DNA of 23,021 bases from an uncultured Acidaminococcus sp. (GCA_900538365.1 UPXT01000034.1:1-23021), one strand, 5' to 3'; shown: positions 15,676-22,854, counted from the stretch's first letter. Made by a program: numbers and translations. The notes: generated from the letters alone by a model not told the origin.

Positions 15676-16740
15676 TTATTTATGTTCCCATACATCCACC
15701 CGACGGTTATCGGCTTTTCCCTGTTCCGTAGCATTGGAAGCAGCCGGATCCTTTTCACCCTTGTAGTTGAGTTTCAGACGATCGCTAGAAACCCCATTGT
15801 TGGAAACATACTGGGCGACATGGTCGACACGGCGCTTGGAAAGGTCTTCATTATAGGCATCGGAAGCATCAGAATCCGTATTCCCAACCAGTTTGAACGT
15901 GGAGTCCGGATGATCCTTAGCAACCTGGACAAGACGATCCATCTTGGCACGTTCAGAAGGAAGCGGCTGATCAGCATCAGAAGCAAAATGAATGCTGTCC
16001 AGATAGTAGTCATTGTAGACATGGGCGGGTTCTTGGACCGGTTCCTCCACAACAGGAGCCGGTTCTTCCACAACAGGAGTGGCTTCAGCCTTATGCCCGC
16101 CAAAACGATAGGTCAGGCCGACCAAGAAGCCTCTGTATTTGATATTATTGTCATCATCCAGCTTGGTATCAAGATAACGATACCCGGCATTCAGATCCCA
16201 ATCTTTGGCAACCGTATAGCTAAGACCGGCTTCCCACATAGAAGTCTTCTTGGTTCCCAAAGCACCTTCTGCATACAGGGAGAGATTCTTGGCAAGGTCA
16301 GCTTTCACAATGGCACCAAACTGGGCCACATTGTTCACAACACTGTCAGAGCTGTCAATACCATAAGTCCCCCGTGCCACACTGCCATCGAAGTCATTGT
16401 TGATGCGGGCCCAGCCTGCAAAAAGGGCTGCATTCCGACCCAGGCTGTACATCAAATTGACTTCGTTTTCATTGCCAGCAGTCTTGAAGTCGCCAGCTTC
16501 GGTCTTAAGCCCATGATAGTCATAACGCAGGGCCCATTTATCAGAAAGGGCGTAACCCAGACCACCATTAAAGTTCCATTTCGTATCGCTTTCCAGTCCA
16601 TCAAATTTTGCTTTGGGATCGGATGCCCCTAAATCAACTTGCCATTGGCCCTGTTCCCAACTTGTTGCGGGAGCTGCGCCTGCAATGGAAGTGAAGGCGG
16701 CAAGAGCGGCAACCGTCATAATCATAGACTTTTTCTTCAT
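15676..16740 (-). CDS. OmpA-like outer-membrane protein
   Basis: A 354-residue outer-membrane protein. Residues 1-23 are a Sec signal peptide (ending AGAA). Residues about 28-213 alternate polar and aromatic residues as in an 8-strand OmpA barrel, ending YRFG. A Pro-Glu linker (221-240, VVEEPAP type) leads to an OmpA C-terminal domain (about 246-354) that grips peptidoglycan. D289 and R304 lie 15 residues apart in TDSDASDAYNEDLSKRR, exactly as D271 and R286 of E. coli OmpA bind diaminopimelate; NRRVD (345-349) closes the fold. No SLH domain is present, unlike Mep45/OmpM of the same class. It ties the outer membrane to the wall and shows the organism is diderm. ATG 16740 has AAGGA 8 bases before it. 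Confidence 0.92.
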   Translation of the reverse strand: MKKKSMIMTVAALAAFTSIAGAAPATSWEQGQWQVDLGASDPKAKFDGLESDTKWNFNGGLGYALSDKWALRYDYHGLKTEAGDFKTAGNENEVNLMYSLGRNAALFAGWARINNDFDGSVARGTYGIDSSDSVVNNVAQFGAIVKADLAKNLSLYAEGALGTKKTSMWEAGLSYTVAKDWDLNAGYRYLDTKLDDDNNIKYRGFLVGLTYRFGGHKAEATPVVEEPAPVVEEPVQEPAHVYNDYYLDSIHFASDADQPLPSERAKMDRLVQVAKDHPDSTFKLVGNTDSDASDAYNEDLSKRRVDHVAQYVSNNGVSSDRLKLNYKGEKDPAASNATEQGKADNRRVDVWEHK

Positions 16741-16781
16741 TCCAGATTCCTTCTTTCCCTATCATTGAATTGACTCATGAA

Positions 16782-16800
16782 AATCAGTGAAACACTGATT
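16782..16800 (-). promoter_or_regulatory. Hairpin in the OmpA-like gene leader
   Basis: AATCAGTG (16782-16789) and CACTGATT (16793-16800) form a perfect 8-bp inverted repeat with a 3-base loop, 41 bases before the ATG. There is no T run. It could stabilise the mRNA, as leader hairpins do for E. coli ompA, or be an operator. Confidence 0.5.
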
Positions 16801-17009
16801 GTTTCATTTATTTTACTGCCGAAAAAATGAATGTTAAATGAAAAATATGTGTCAAAAGTGCGAAATCGGACATTCATTTTCATTTGGAACGAATTGTTTC
16901 TTTTACATTGTATGCAAAAAAGCATTCGTCCTTTACTTATGGATAGTGTAAAGAATAATCCATTTATACCATAATTATTGCACATATTTATCTATGTGTC
17001 TTTAAATAA

Positions 17010-17038
17010 TTGACAAATTTTAGCGTTTTAACTATTAT
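17010..17038 (+). promoter_or_regulatory. Strong promoter of ilvE
   Basis: A perfect TTGACA (17010-17015) and TATTAT (17033-17038) are separated by 17 bases. Transcription would begin near 17045, giving a leader of about 50 bases with no room for a T-box or classic attenuator. Confidence 0.85.
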
Positions 17039-17093
17039 AGTTTGGTACTTATTTAATTAAGTTACAACTTATTGGAAAGGATCTGAATGACTT

Positions 17094-18119
17094 ATGACAA
17101 AGGTATCACTTGATTGGTCCAGCTTAGGTTTTGATTATATGCCAATTTCCAAACGGTATACAGCCGACTATAAAGATGGAAAATGGGGTCCCGGTGCCCT
17201 GACAGATGATCCCACCGTACCCCTTAACGAATGCGCTGGAATCCTTCAATATTGCCAACAGGTCTTTGAAGGCCTGAAAGCCTACAAGACCAAAGACGGC
17301 AGAACCGTTACGTTCCGTCCAGACCAGAACGCAAAACGCATGGCAGATTCAGCAAAGCGCATTGAAATGCCGCCTGTTCCGGAAGCCATGTTCATGGAAG
17401 CTGTCGATGAAGTCGTGCGTGCCAACAAGGATTGGATTCCCCCCTTCGAATCAGGCGGAGCCCTTTACCTGCGTCCCTATCTTTTTGCAACCGGTTCCGT
17501 CATCGGCGTCAAGCCAGCCAATGAATACCAGTTCCGTCTGTTTGGGACACCGGTAGGCAACTACTTCAAAAATGGGGTCAAGCCAATCACGATTTGTGTT
17601 TCCGACTTTGATCGCGCGGCCCCTCGTGGGACAGGCCATATCAAGGCTGGCCTGAACTATGCCATGAGTCTTCATGCTTATATGACCGCCCATGCCAATG
17701 GCTTTGACGAAAACATGTACCTTGATCCGGCTACCCGCACCTATGTCGAAGAAACAGGCGGTGCCAACTTCCTTTTTGTCACAAAAGACGGTACCCTTGT
17801 CACACCTAAATCCGACTCCATCCTGCCGTCTATCACGCGCCGCAGCCTGATTGCCATTGCGGAAGATATGCTGGGCATGAAGGTGGAACATCGGCCCGTT
17901 GCTTTCTCAGAAGTAGCTGATTTTGCAGAAGCCGGCCTGTGTGGTACTGCGGCTGTTATCTGCCCTGTCGGCCGCGTTGTCAATCACGGCAAGGTCATCA
18001 ATATCAAAAGCGGCATGGATAAAATGGGCCCTGTCTTGACCAAGCTCTATAAGACCCTGCGCGGAATCCAGATGGGTGAAATCGAAGGTCCCAAAGGCTG
18101 GATCCACGAAGTCAAATAA
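17094..18119 (+). CDS. ilvE: Branched-chain amino acid aminotransferase
   Basis: A 341-residue class IV PLP aminotransferase of the BCAT type II group. It moves the amino group between glutamate and the keto acids of Leu, Ile and Val; cytoplasmic. Seen: QQVFEGLKAY (55-64), the PLP lysine K184 in GHIKAGLNYAMS, EETGGANFLFV (219-229) contacting the cofactor, and SITRRSLI (246-253) binding the PLP phosphate. Length and motifs are those of the family. ATG 17094 is used for the family's N terminus, yet AAAGGA (17076-17081) is 12 bases away, while an out-of-frame ATG at 17087 has better spacing and opens only eight codons. The gene is alone, with its own promoter and terminator. It can work in synthesis or breakdown. 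Confidence 0.96.
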   Translation: MTKVSLDWSSLGFDYMPISKRYTADYKDGKWGPGALTDDPTVPLNECAGILQYCQQVFEGLKAYKTKDGRTVTFRPDQNAKRMADSAKRIEMPPVPEAMFMEAVDEVVRANKDWIPPFESGGALYLRPYLFATGSVIGVKPANEYQFRLFGTPVGNYFKNGVKPITICVSDFDRAAPRGTGHIKAGLNYAMSLHAYMTAHANGFDENMYLDPATRTYVEETGGANFLFVTKDGTLVTPKSDSILPSITRRSLIAIAEDMLGMKVEHRPVAFSEVADFAEAGLCGTAAVICPVGRVVNHGKVINIKSGMDKMGPVLTKLYKTLRGIQMGEIEGPKGWIHEVK

Positions 18120-18142
18120 CAGGCTCTATCCCTGGAATCCAT

Positions 18143-18185
18143 AAAAGGACCGATACGGAACACTTTGTTCCGTATCGGTCCTTTT
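18143..18185 (+). terminator. Terminator of ilvE
   Basis: A perfect 19-bp stem (18143-18161 with 18167-18185) with a 5-base loop ends in TTTT on plus, 23 bases past the ilvE stop. It stands back to back with the cstA terminator. Confidence 0.9.
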
Positions 18186-18189
18186 AATG

Positions 18190-18228
18190 AAAAAATCACT
18201 TGGAAGGCCATGCCTTCCAAGTGATTTT
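18190..18228 (-). terminator. Terminator of cstA
   Basis: A 17-bp perfect stem (18212-18228 with 18192-18208) with a 3-base loop is followed by T residues on the minus strand (down to 18190). It starts 10 bases past the cstA stop. Confidence 0.88.
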
Positions 18229-18238
18229 ACGATTTCAA

Positions 18239-19678
18239 TCAGCCTTCAACCGGTTTATCAGCCAGGTCGATTTCACCGCGTTCAACTTTCTTTGCGCGCT
18301 TCCAGAAGAGGATGTTTGCAATGACAGCCACGGCAATACCAGCAGGATAAGCAATGCTGGTCGAAAGACCAAGGCCTTCCTTAGCCATGAGGATGTACGT
18401 GCAGGATACAGCGCTCATGAACGTACCAGGAACCAAAGCAATCACATAGTTGCCCTTGTTAGCCAGGAGATACATTGCACCAGCCCAGAGAACGAAGACA
18501 GCCAAGGTTTGGTTCGTCCAGGAGAAGTATCTCCAAAGGATGGTCACGTCAACCTGGGTCAGGATCCCACCGACAGCGATGATAGGAAGGGAAAGTTTCA
18601 GACGGCTTGCCATCGTGTGCTGGTCAATCTTGAACCAGTCGCAGATGGTGTAGCGGGCAGAACGGAAAGCCGTATCGGCAGAAGATACAGGGCAGGCAAT
18701 AACACCGATCATGGCAATGATCGTGCCAACCGTACCCATCAGACCGGAGCAGATGTCATAAACAACACCGCCAGCGCCCTTGTAGGTAACAAAAGCCTTG
18801 GCAAGGCCCTGCGTACCATCATAGAAGGTCGTACCAGCAGCAGCCCAGATCAGGGCAATGATGCCTTCGCAAACCATGGCACCATAGAAAATCTTGTGGC
18901 ATTCACGTTCGCTCTTGATGCAGCGAGCCATCAGCGGAGACTGCGTGGAATGGAAACCAGAGATAGCGCCGCAGGCGACAGTGATGAACATGATCGGCCA
19001 GATTGGGGTTCCTTTCGGATGCATGTTGATGAAGCTGATTTCAGGAATGGTATAACCCTTCACAAAGAGCATGGTCCCAACACCAACAGCCATGAAGATC
19101 AGGCAGAAACCAAAGAACGGATAGAGCTTACCGATGACCTTATCAATCGGCAGGAAGGTTGCGATGAAGTAGTAGATCAACAGGACAACCAGCCAGAAGT
19201 TGAAGCTCTGGGTCGTAATCTTGGTCAGAAGGCCTGCAGGGCCCGTCGTGAAAGCAACACCAACGAGAATCAGGAGGACAACGGAGAATCCACGCATGAT
19301 ATGTCTCATGGTATCGCCGAGGTACTTGCCTACGATTTCAGAAATGGAGGCGCCATCGTTTCTTTCAGACAGCAGTCCAGAAATAAAGTCGTGGACACCG
19401 CCTGCAAAAACCGTACCAAAGGTAATCCAAAGGAATACAGCAGGCCCCCACATAGCACCGGCCAAAGCACCGAAAATCGGGCCCAGTCCGGCGATGTTCA
19501 GCAGCTGGATCAAGAAGACACGGCCCGTTCCCATCGGAACATAGTCGACACCATCTTCCAGTCTGTATGCCGGAGTTTTTCTGTCATCGATGGGAGGACG
19601 GAAACAACTCTCGACATAGCCGCCGTAAATGAAGTAGCCAAGAATTAAGATTGCAAGACACACAAAAAAGCTAATCAT
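18239..19678 (-). CDS. cstA: CstA family carrier (carbon starvation protein), short form
   Basis: A 479-residue inner-membrane protein with about 12-14 hydrophobic segments. CstA relatives take up peptides or pyruvate (E. coli CstA, BtsT) and are induced when carbon is short. Seen: the CstA start with GYFIYGGYVE and DGVDYVPM, LLNIAGLGPIFGALAGAMWGP (about 60-80), HDFISGLLSERN, and GAISGFHSTQSPLMARC in the middle. The family's E. coli members are about 700 residues; this is the short form common in Firmicutes, lacking the C-terminal part. ATG 19678 follows AAGGGGG by 8 bases; the frame runs further upstream, but through the -10 box. It is a single-gene unit. The substrate (pyruvate, peptide or an amino acid) is not decided. 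Confidence 0.92.
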   Translation of the reverse strand: MISFFVCLAILILGYFIYGGYVESCFRPPIDDRKTPAYRLEDGVDYVPMGTGRVFLIQLLNIAGLGPIFGALAGAMWGPAVFLWITFGTVFAGGVHDFISGLLSERNDGASISEIVGKYLGDTMRHIMRGFSVVLLILVGVAFTTGPAGLLTKITTQSFNFWLVVLLIYYFIATFLPIDKVIGKLYPFFGFCLIFMAVGVGTMLFVKGYTIPEISFINMHPKGTPIWPIMFITVACGAISGFHSTQSPLMARCIKSERECHKIFYGAMVCEGIIALIWAAAGTTFYDGTQGLAKAFVTYKGAGGVVYDICSGLMGTVGTIIAMIGVIACPVSSADTAFRSARYTICDWFKIDQHTMASRLKLSLPIIAVGGILTQVDVTILWRYFSWTNQTLAVFVLWAGAMYLLANKGNYVIALVPGTFMSAVSCTYILMAKEGLGLSTSIAYPAGIAVAVIANILFWKRAKKVERGEIDLADKPVEG

Positions 19679-19724
19679 TACATAAACCCCCTTCTGCGAA
19701 TTTACTTCGCGTTTCTTGTCTTTT

Positions 19725-19748
19725 ATTATAGTACCTTTGTCACACAAA
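19725..19748 (-). promoter_or_regulatory. Probable cstA promoter with adjacent palindrome
   Basis: TATAAT (19730-19725) lies 47 bases before the ATG. No good -35 is seen; instead a TTTGT-N3-ACAAA palindrome (19736-19748) occupies the spacer, as expected when an activator or repressor controls start. A 5-bp hairpin (19696-19710) lies just before the ribosome site. The -10 overlaps the end of the transposase remnant. Confidence 0.4.
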
Positions 19749-20130
19749 TGCTACAATATTTTAAAACTTTCTGAAAAAAACTGTCCTTGAGAATGTACTT
19801 CATTAGGAATGATTTTCTATAAAAAGAAGAGAATAAAACCGCAAAATACAATATTTTCCATAGGAAATCTTGATAACGAAATTTGACTCTGCACTTATCT
19901 TCCAGTTTCCGGAGAGAAATGTATCCTTCATCCATAAAGCCAAACAGAACAGTTTTCAGCATATTGACGGGATTATATCTGATACGGCCCAATTTATGCG
20001 AGGGAATATCGCTCAAATACTTATTTATATTGATTTCCTCCATGAATCTATCAAATGTGAAAACTGAATCCGCAATAGTCAGACAATCTGAAAAAAAGAT
20101 AGTAACAACCTTGTTTAAGAGTACTATAGA
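19726..20130 (-). pseudogene. Transposase remnant, IS1182-like (DUF772)
   Basis: A decayed N-terminal fragment of a transposase. From about 20085 to 19870 it reads as the family's conserved start: SVFTFDRFMEEININKYLSD, then YNPVNMLKTVLFGFMDEGY and ISLRKLEDKCRV. After RYQDFL (about 19865) the similarity stops and the frame reads Phe/Tyr/Lys-rich residues with no catalytic DDE part, down to TAA at 19726. Upstream the frame is blocked by a stop at 20131-20133. A full copy would be several times longer, so it cannot transpose. No terminal inverted repeats or target duplication were seen. It is more AT-rich than the genes around it. The family name rests on recalled motifs. Confidence 0.75.
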
Positions 20131-20168
20131 TTACGGTTGGTTTATACATGATAAATGAACTTTACCAC

Positions 20169-20210
20169 AAATAGGCCCATCCGGTTCAATTGAATCGGAT
20201 GGGCCTATTT
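20169..20210 (-). terminator. Terminator-like hairpin after the DUF697-like gene
   Basis: A 15-bp perfect stem (20196-20210 with 20169-20183), with an internal TTCAATTGAA palindrome, lies 43 bases past the gene's stop codon. The T run on the minus strand is weak (ATTTG), so termination may be inefficient. Confidence 0.65.
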
Positions 20211-20252
20211 GTATGAAGGGCTATTATTTCACAGCCCCTTTTATCTTTTTCA

Positions 20253-21581
20253 TCATGATTTAAGCAATGTCCACTTGCTGCATACCTTGAGGCCTGTTTC
20301 TTCCGGGACAAGGCCGGTAAGGGTGACAAGATCAAATAGGTTGCGGTCCTTGATCACAAATTGGGCTACTTTGCTCTTTTTAATGACATCTGTAAAATCA
20401 ACCGTCAGCGTATTGTCACTGTAAGTACAGACGATATCATCCTTGCTGATGGTCTTCATATTGAAGACCGCATTGACTAGGCTCATGATGAGACGTGAGC
20501 CTAGAAGCTTCACGACAAGCTCACCGATCTTATTCTCACTTACAGCGAAATCATGGATGCGGAAACGCCCATAAGAAGCACTGCTCGTGAGGGCAAAAGC
20601 TTCAATACCGGCATCGATGGTGATGGTCCCATATTTTTCATGTTCCACGACAAGTTCCAGCAGTCCATCCTTGGCATAGCGGCAGCCGCCGAACCTGAAC
20701 TCACTGTCCTTCATGGCTTCGCGGATCCCTTTTTCGAGGTCTTCATAAGGAACAACAAGGGTTCCAGACCGCAGTTCATCCCAGGTCTGAGCCCCAATCC
20801 AGCGCAAGGCCATCTCCTTATAAGGCTGAAGGACAAGACGGGCCTGCTCTGCTACATCACTGGCCGCATCCATTGCAGAAGCAAGCTTGCCTTTTGGGCC
20901 TTCCTTGCTGGAACGGATGTCTTCCACCGCAGCCGTAACCTTATCTGTGGCCGTATCCGCTGCATTCTTGATCTTGTCAAAAAGCGGGCCTGCTTTTTCT
21001 TTCATCATATCCTTTGTTTCATCTCCTAAGGGAAGATTTCTTGTCGGATCTTCCTTGAATTCCTTGAACCGCGCCATTCCTTCCTTGCGGGCCTCTTCAA
21101 AAATTTCCTTGATCCGTGCCATATCCTTGGGCTGCCCCGCCTTCAGCCAGGCATCAGCCGCCTTCCCTACACCATAGGTGATTGCAACAGCCATCGGCAC
21201 TTGAAGCGGCGGGAACGGAATGAGGGTAAAGAGGGTCTGCCCCACAAAGGAAGCGCCCAAAGAGCCAATAAGCCCGGCAATGGCACCCGTTTCAAGTTCC
21301 ACACCATAAAGATCGCTTAATCTCGTAATCATATAGACTTCGTTGGCCATAAGGGCAAGGGAACCCAGGAAAGGCGTCATGACAATGACGCTGGCCCGTG
21401 CAGCACCCCAGCGGCAGATATATTCTGCTTCCTTTTCATAGTCCACAGGCTGCTCGGTTTCAATCAGTTCTCCCTTGACGGCCTCCTTTTCCCCTTCTTC
21501 CAAGGGGCGGGCATCGGTCTCGACCAGATCTTCCTGATTGACAGAGTCTTGGTGAGCCATCTGATTCTTATCTTCCATCAT
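20253..21581 (-). CDS. DUF697-like membrane protein with novel C-terminal region
   Basis: A 442-residue protein without a confident overall family. Residues 1-55 are acidic and disordered. Residues about 58-148 hold two or three hydrophobic helices (AARASVIVMTPFLGSLALMAN; GAIAGLIGSLGASFVGQTL) resembling DUF697, a domain often attached to Era/YcjX-like GTPases; here no GTPase motif is present. Residues 149-262 are charged, helical and Ala/Lys-rich (coiled-coil-like, KAGPLFDKIKNAADTATDK). Residues about 263-442 look like a compact beta-rich domain that I do not recognise. The second ATG (21578) is also possible; AGGAGGG fits ATG 21581. It is a single-gene unit with an extended -10 promoter. It is probably a membrane-associated protein; function unknown. 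Confidence 0.75.
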   Translation of the reverse strand: MMEDKNQMAHQDSVNQEDLVETDARPLEEGEKEAVKGELIETEQPVDYEKEAEYICRWGAARASVIVMTPFLGSLALMANEVYMITRLSDLYGVELETGAIAGLIGSLGASFVGQTLFTLIPFPPLQVPMAVAITYGVGKAADAWLKAGQPKDMARIKEIFEEARKEGMARFKEFKEDPTRNLPLGDETKDMMKEKAGPLFDKIKNAADTATDKVTAAVEDIRSSKEGPKGKLASAMDAASDVAEQARLVLQPYKEMALRWIGAQTWDELRSGTLVVPYEDLEKGIREAMKDSEFRFGGCRYAKDGLLELVVEHEKYGTITIDAGIEAFALTSSASYGRFRIHDFAVSENKIGELVVKLLGSRLIMSLVNAVFNMKTISKDDIVCTYSDNTLTVDFTDVIKKSKVAQFVIKDRNLFDLVTLTGLVPEETGLKVCSKWTLLKS

Positions 21582-21661
21582 TAGAAATCCCTCCTGACTG
21601 CTTTGCCAAGGAACTGCGGCTAAAAAAATGAACTTCCAAAGGCAAAAAAGGTCTTTTTGTC

Positions 21662-21670
21662 ATTATACCA
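21662..21670 (-). promoter_or_regulatory. Extended -10 promoter of the DUF697-like gene
   Basis: TGG-TATAAT (21670-21662) is a full extended -10, about 80 bases before the ATG; a -35 match is poor. The 13 bases ATGGTATAATGAC are the same as at the lipoprotein promoter near 8060. Confidence 0.6.
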
Positions 21671-21842
21671 TATCAGAAAGGAAAAAATGTGACAAATAGG
21701 GACCTCTTCAAGATAGGCAGGCAACTATTCCCATCGTCCATACGCTGTTGTGTCTGCTGTCTATGGTTTTGTCAAGTCCAATTTGGCAAAAAATTAATGC
21801 AGTCCAAAAAAATGAACATGCTGCCCATTTCCTCATTTTTAA

Positions 21843-21856
21843 CGAACATATTTTTG
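21843..21856 (+). promoter_or_regulatory. Probable LexA-binding SOS box
   Basis: CGAACATATTTTTG matches the Bacillus-type SOS box CGAACATATGTTCG at 12 of 14 positions; the left half-site is perfect. It ends 9 bases before the -35 of the LysM gene, a usual place for LexA repression. Confidence 0.5.
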
Positions 21857-21865
21857 ATTTATCTA

Positions 21866-21894
21866 TTGAAAAACGAATCCTATCATGATATTAT
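21866..21894 (+). promoter_or_regulatory. Promoter of the LysM gene
   Basis: TTGAAA (21866-21871) and TATTAT (21889-21894) are spaced 17 bases, with TGA before the -10 (extended form). Transcription would begin near 21901, leaving a leader of about 50 bases. Confidence 0.75.
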
Positions 21895-21948
21895 ACGGAT
21901 AGATAAACAGTAGTTCGATTTTATGGCATATGAACATGAGGTGGATTC

Positions 21949-22254
21949 ATGATGATGAAACAGATGATTGGATCGTTATTCGTACTTTTGATTGGCCTTT
22001 TTTCCTTTGGAATCCTGCAGATGAACGCCGCTCCGTCTGCCGTTCTTCATAAACAGCAAGTCACCGTCTACACCGGCGACAGCCTTTGGACCATCGCAAG
22101 CCGCCATACAGAAGACGGTGAAGATGTGCGGAACGTCATTGAACGTATCATCGAAGCCAACAAGCTGGACCGCAAAGCAGCCCTTCAGCCAGGTCAGAAG
22201 CTAATCATCCCGGTCCGAGGGGATAAGGACCATAAATTAGCCTCAAACCAATAA
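21949..22254 (+). CDS. Small LysM protein, YneA-like
   Basis: A 101-residue protein with one N-terminal membrane segment (about 7-26, LFVLLIGLFSFGILQM) and one LysM domain (about 38-89: VTVYTGDSLWTIAS ... IIEANKLD ... LQPGQKLIIPV) that binds peptidoglycan. Layout and length match YneA, the Firmicute SOS protein that delays cell division by acting at the septal wall. The upstream SOS box supports this. Three ATGs in a row (21949, 21952, 21955) make the exact start unsure; GAGGTGG at 21938-21944 favours the second or third. It is a single-gene unit closed by a bidirectional terminator. It may instead be an ordinary LysM wall-binding protein; lexA is not in the window. Confidence 0.8.
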   Translation: MMMKQMIGSLFVLLIGLFSFGILQMNAAPSAVLHKQQVTVYTGDSLWTIASRHTEDGEDVRNVIERIIEANKLDRKAALQPGQKLIIPVRGDKDHKLASNQ

Positions 22255-22309
22255 AAAGAGACGGCCAAGAAAGGAGAACATCATTTCTTGACCGTCTCTT
22301 TGCGTTTTT
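22255..22309. terminator. Bidirectional terminator, LysM / DUF190 genes
   Basis: An 18-bp stem (22255-22272 with 22284-22301, one mismatch) is followed on plus by GCGTTTTTTT and on minus by TTTTTATT. It ends the LysM gene and probably the DUF190 transcript, whose 3' region is then about 150 bases long. Confidence 0.88.
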
Positions 22310-22455
22310 TTGAGCCAAACAGGTTCAAGAGCTGCCTCATACATAATGGGGGCCTTTATTTTTCTGGAACAGGCTTTCTTTGATATAAAAAATCAAGGAG
22401 GCCCGCACCGTTACACATATACAGGATCACGTGAAGCCATCCGATGAGGGTCTGC
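22310..22455 (-). other. Stretch after the DUF190 gene, with a short open frame
   Basis: Between the DUF190 stop and the shared terminator, a minus-strand frame of about 34 codons up to TAA near 22356 reads protein-like (TLIGWLHVILYMCNGAGLL). In-frame starts are GTG and ATG codons without a clear ribosome site. It could be a lost gene's tail or an unannotated small membrane peptide. Confidence 0.25.
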
Positions 22456-22854
22456 TTATTCCTGGAGACTTGGATTGCAGCGCTCTTCCACAGGTTTTTC
22501 AAAACGTTCCTTGACAAAGTCCGTCGCCAACATCTTGACGTCATCAAGGGTAGCCACACCATGGGTCAGGTTCTTTTCAAGGAAAGGCAGGACACGTTCA
22601 ATCTGTTCTTCCGTATCAATAATGGTAATGATCACAGGAAGATTGATTGCCTCCGAAACACTGATGAGAAGCCGCCGTTCCCTTCCGCGGACACGGCTTC
22701 CGTAGCCTTGGAGACCGCGGAATACCGTGCAGCCAGCAAGTTTGAGGTTAGCTGCCTTTTCCAGCATGACTTTGTAAAATGGACGGTCTCCACAGAAAAA
22801 ATCCTCACCCACGAAAATTGTCAGTTTTTTTAATTCCAGAAATTCTGTCGCCAT
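22456..22854 (-). CDS. DUF190 family PII-like protein
   Basis: A 132-residue cytoplasmic protein of the DUF190 family, whose fold resembles PII signalling proteins. Seen: KLTIFVGEDFF at the start (strand 1), the family signature AGCTVFRGLQGYG (40-52), LPVIITIIDTEEQIERVLPFL (72-92) and a C-terminal strand (GVATLDDVKMLA). Size is normal. Its job is unproven; in many genomes it sits beside the fluoride channel gene crcB, which is absent here. The ATG at 22854 is used because GGAGGG lies 7 bases upstream; the frame extends to 22890, but with no ribosome site. It has its own promoter and no fluoride riboswitch is visible. Confidence 0.88.
   Translation of the reverse strand: MATEFLELKKLTIFVGEDFFCGDRPFYKVMLEKAANLKLAGCTVFRGLQGYGSRVRGRERRLLISVSEAINLPVIITIIDTEEQIERVLPFLEKNLTHGVATLDDVKMLATDFVKERFEKPVEERCNPSLQE

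Larger units (their letters stand above)
16741..17093. other. Divergent regulatory region, OmpA-like gene / ilvE
   Basis: AT-rich. On plus it holds the ilvE promoter (17010-17038). On minus it holds the long OmpA leader: a perfect hairpin (16782-16800) and TTGACA at 16855-16850 inside an 11-bp inverted repeat (16824-16834 and 16870-16880). A clear -10 for TTGACA is lacking; TTTAAC with TAAAAT, spaced 17 (about 16837-16809), is an alternative. No gene is seen. Confidence 0.55.
21582..21948. other. Divergent intergenic region, DUF697-like / LysM genes
   Basis: This holds the minus-strand extended -10 (21662-21670), and on plus an SOS-box-like site (21843-21856), a sigma-70 promoter (21866-21894) and a nine-codon ORF (21923-21952) that overlaps the LysM start. 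A plus frame of 74 codons from GTG 21689 reads across both regulatory elements and is not judged to be a gene. Confidence 0.5.

Noticed and set aside
15670..16632. Plus-strand frame of 320 codons
   Set aside because: It is antisense to the OmpA-like gene, whose signal peptide and OmpA motifs are clear.
17041..17093. Attenuator or T-box before ilvE
   Set aside because: The leader is about 50 bases, with no terminator hairpin and no run of branched-chain codons.
18200..19648. Plus-strand frame of 482 codons
   Set aside because: It is antisense to cstA, highly polar without domain features, and begins inside the cstA terminator.
21689..21913. Plus-strand 74-codon frame starting with GTG
   Set aside because: It runs through the SOS box and promoter of the LysM gene and shows no recognisable protein features, despite an AAAGGA upstream.
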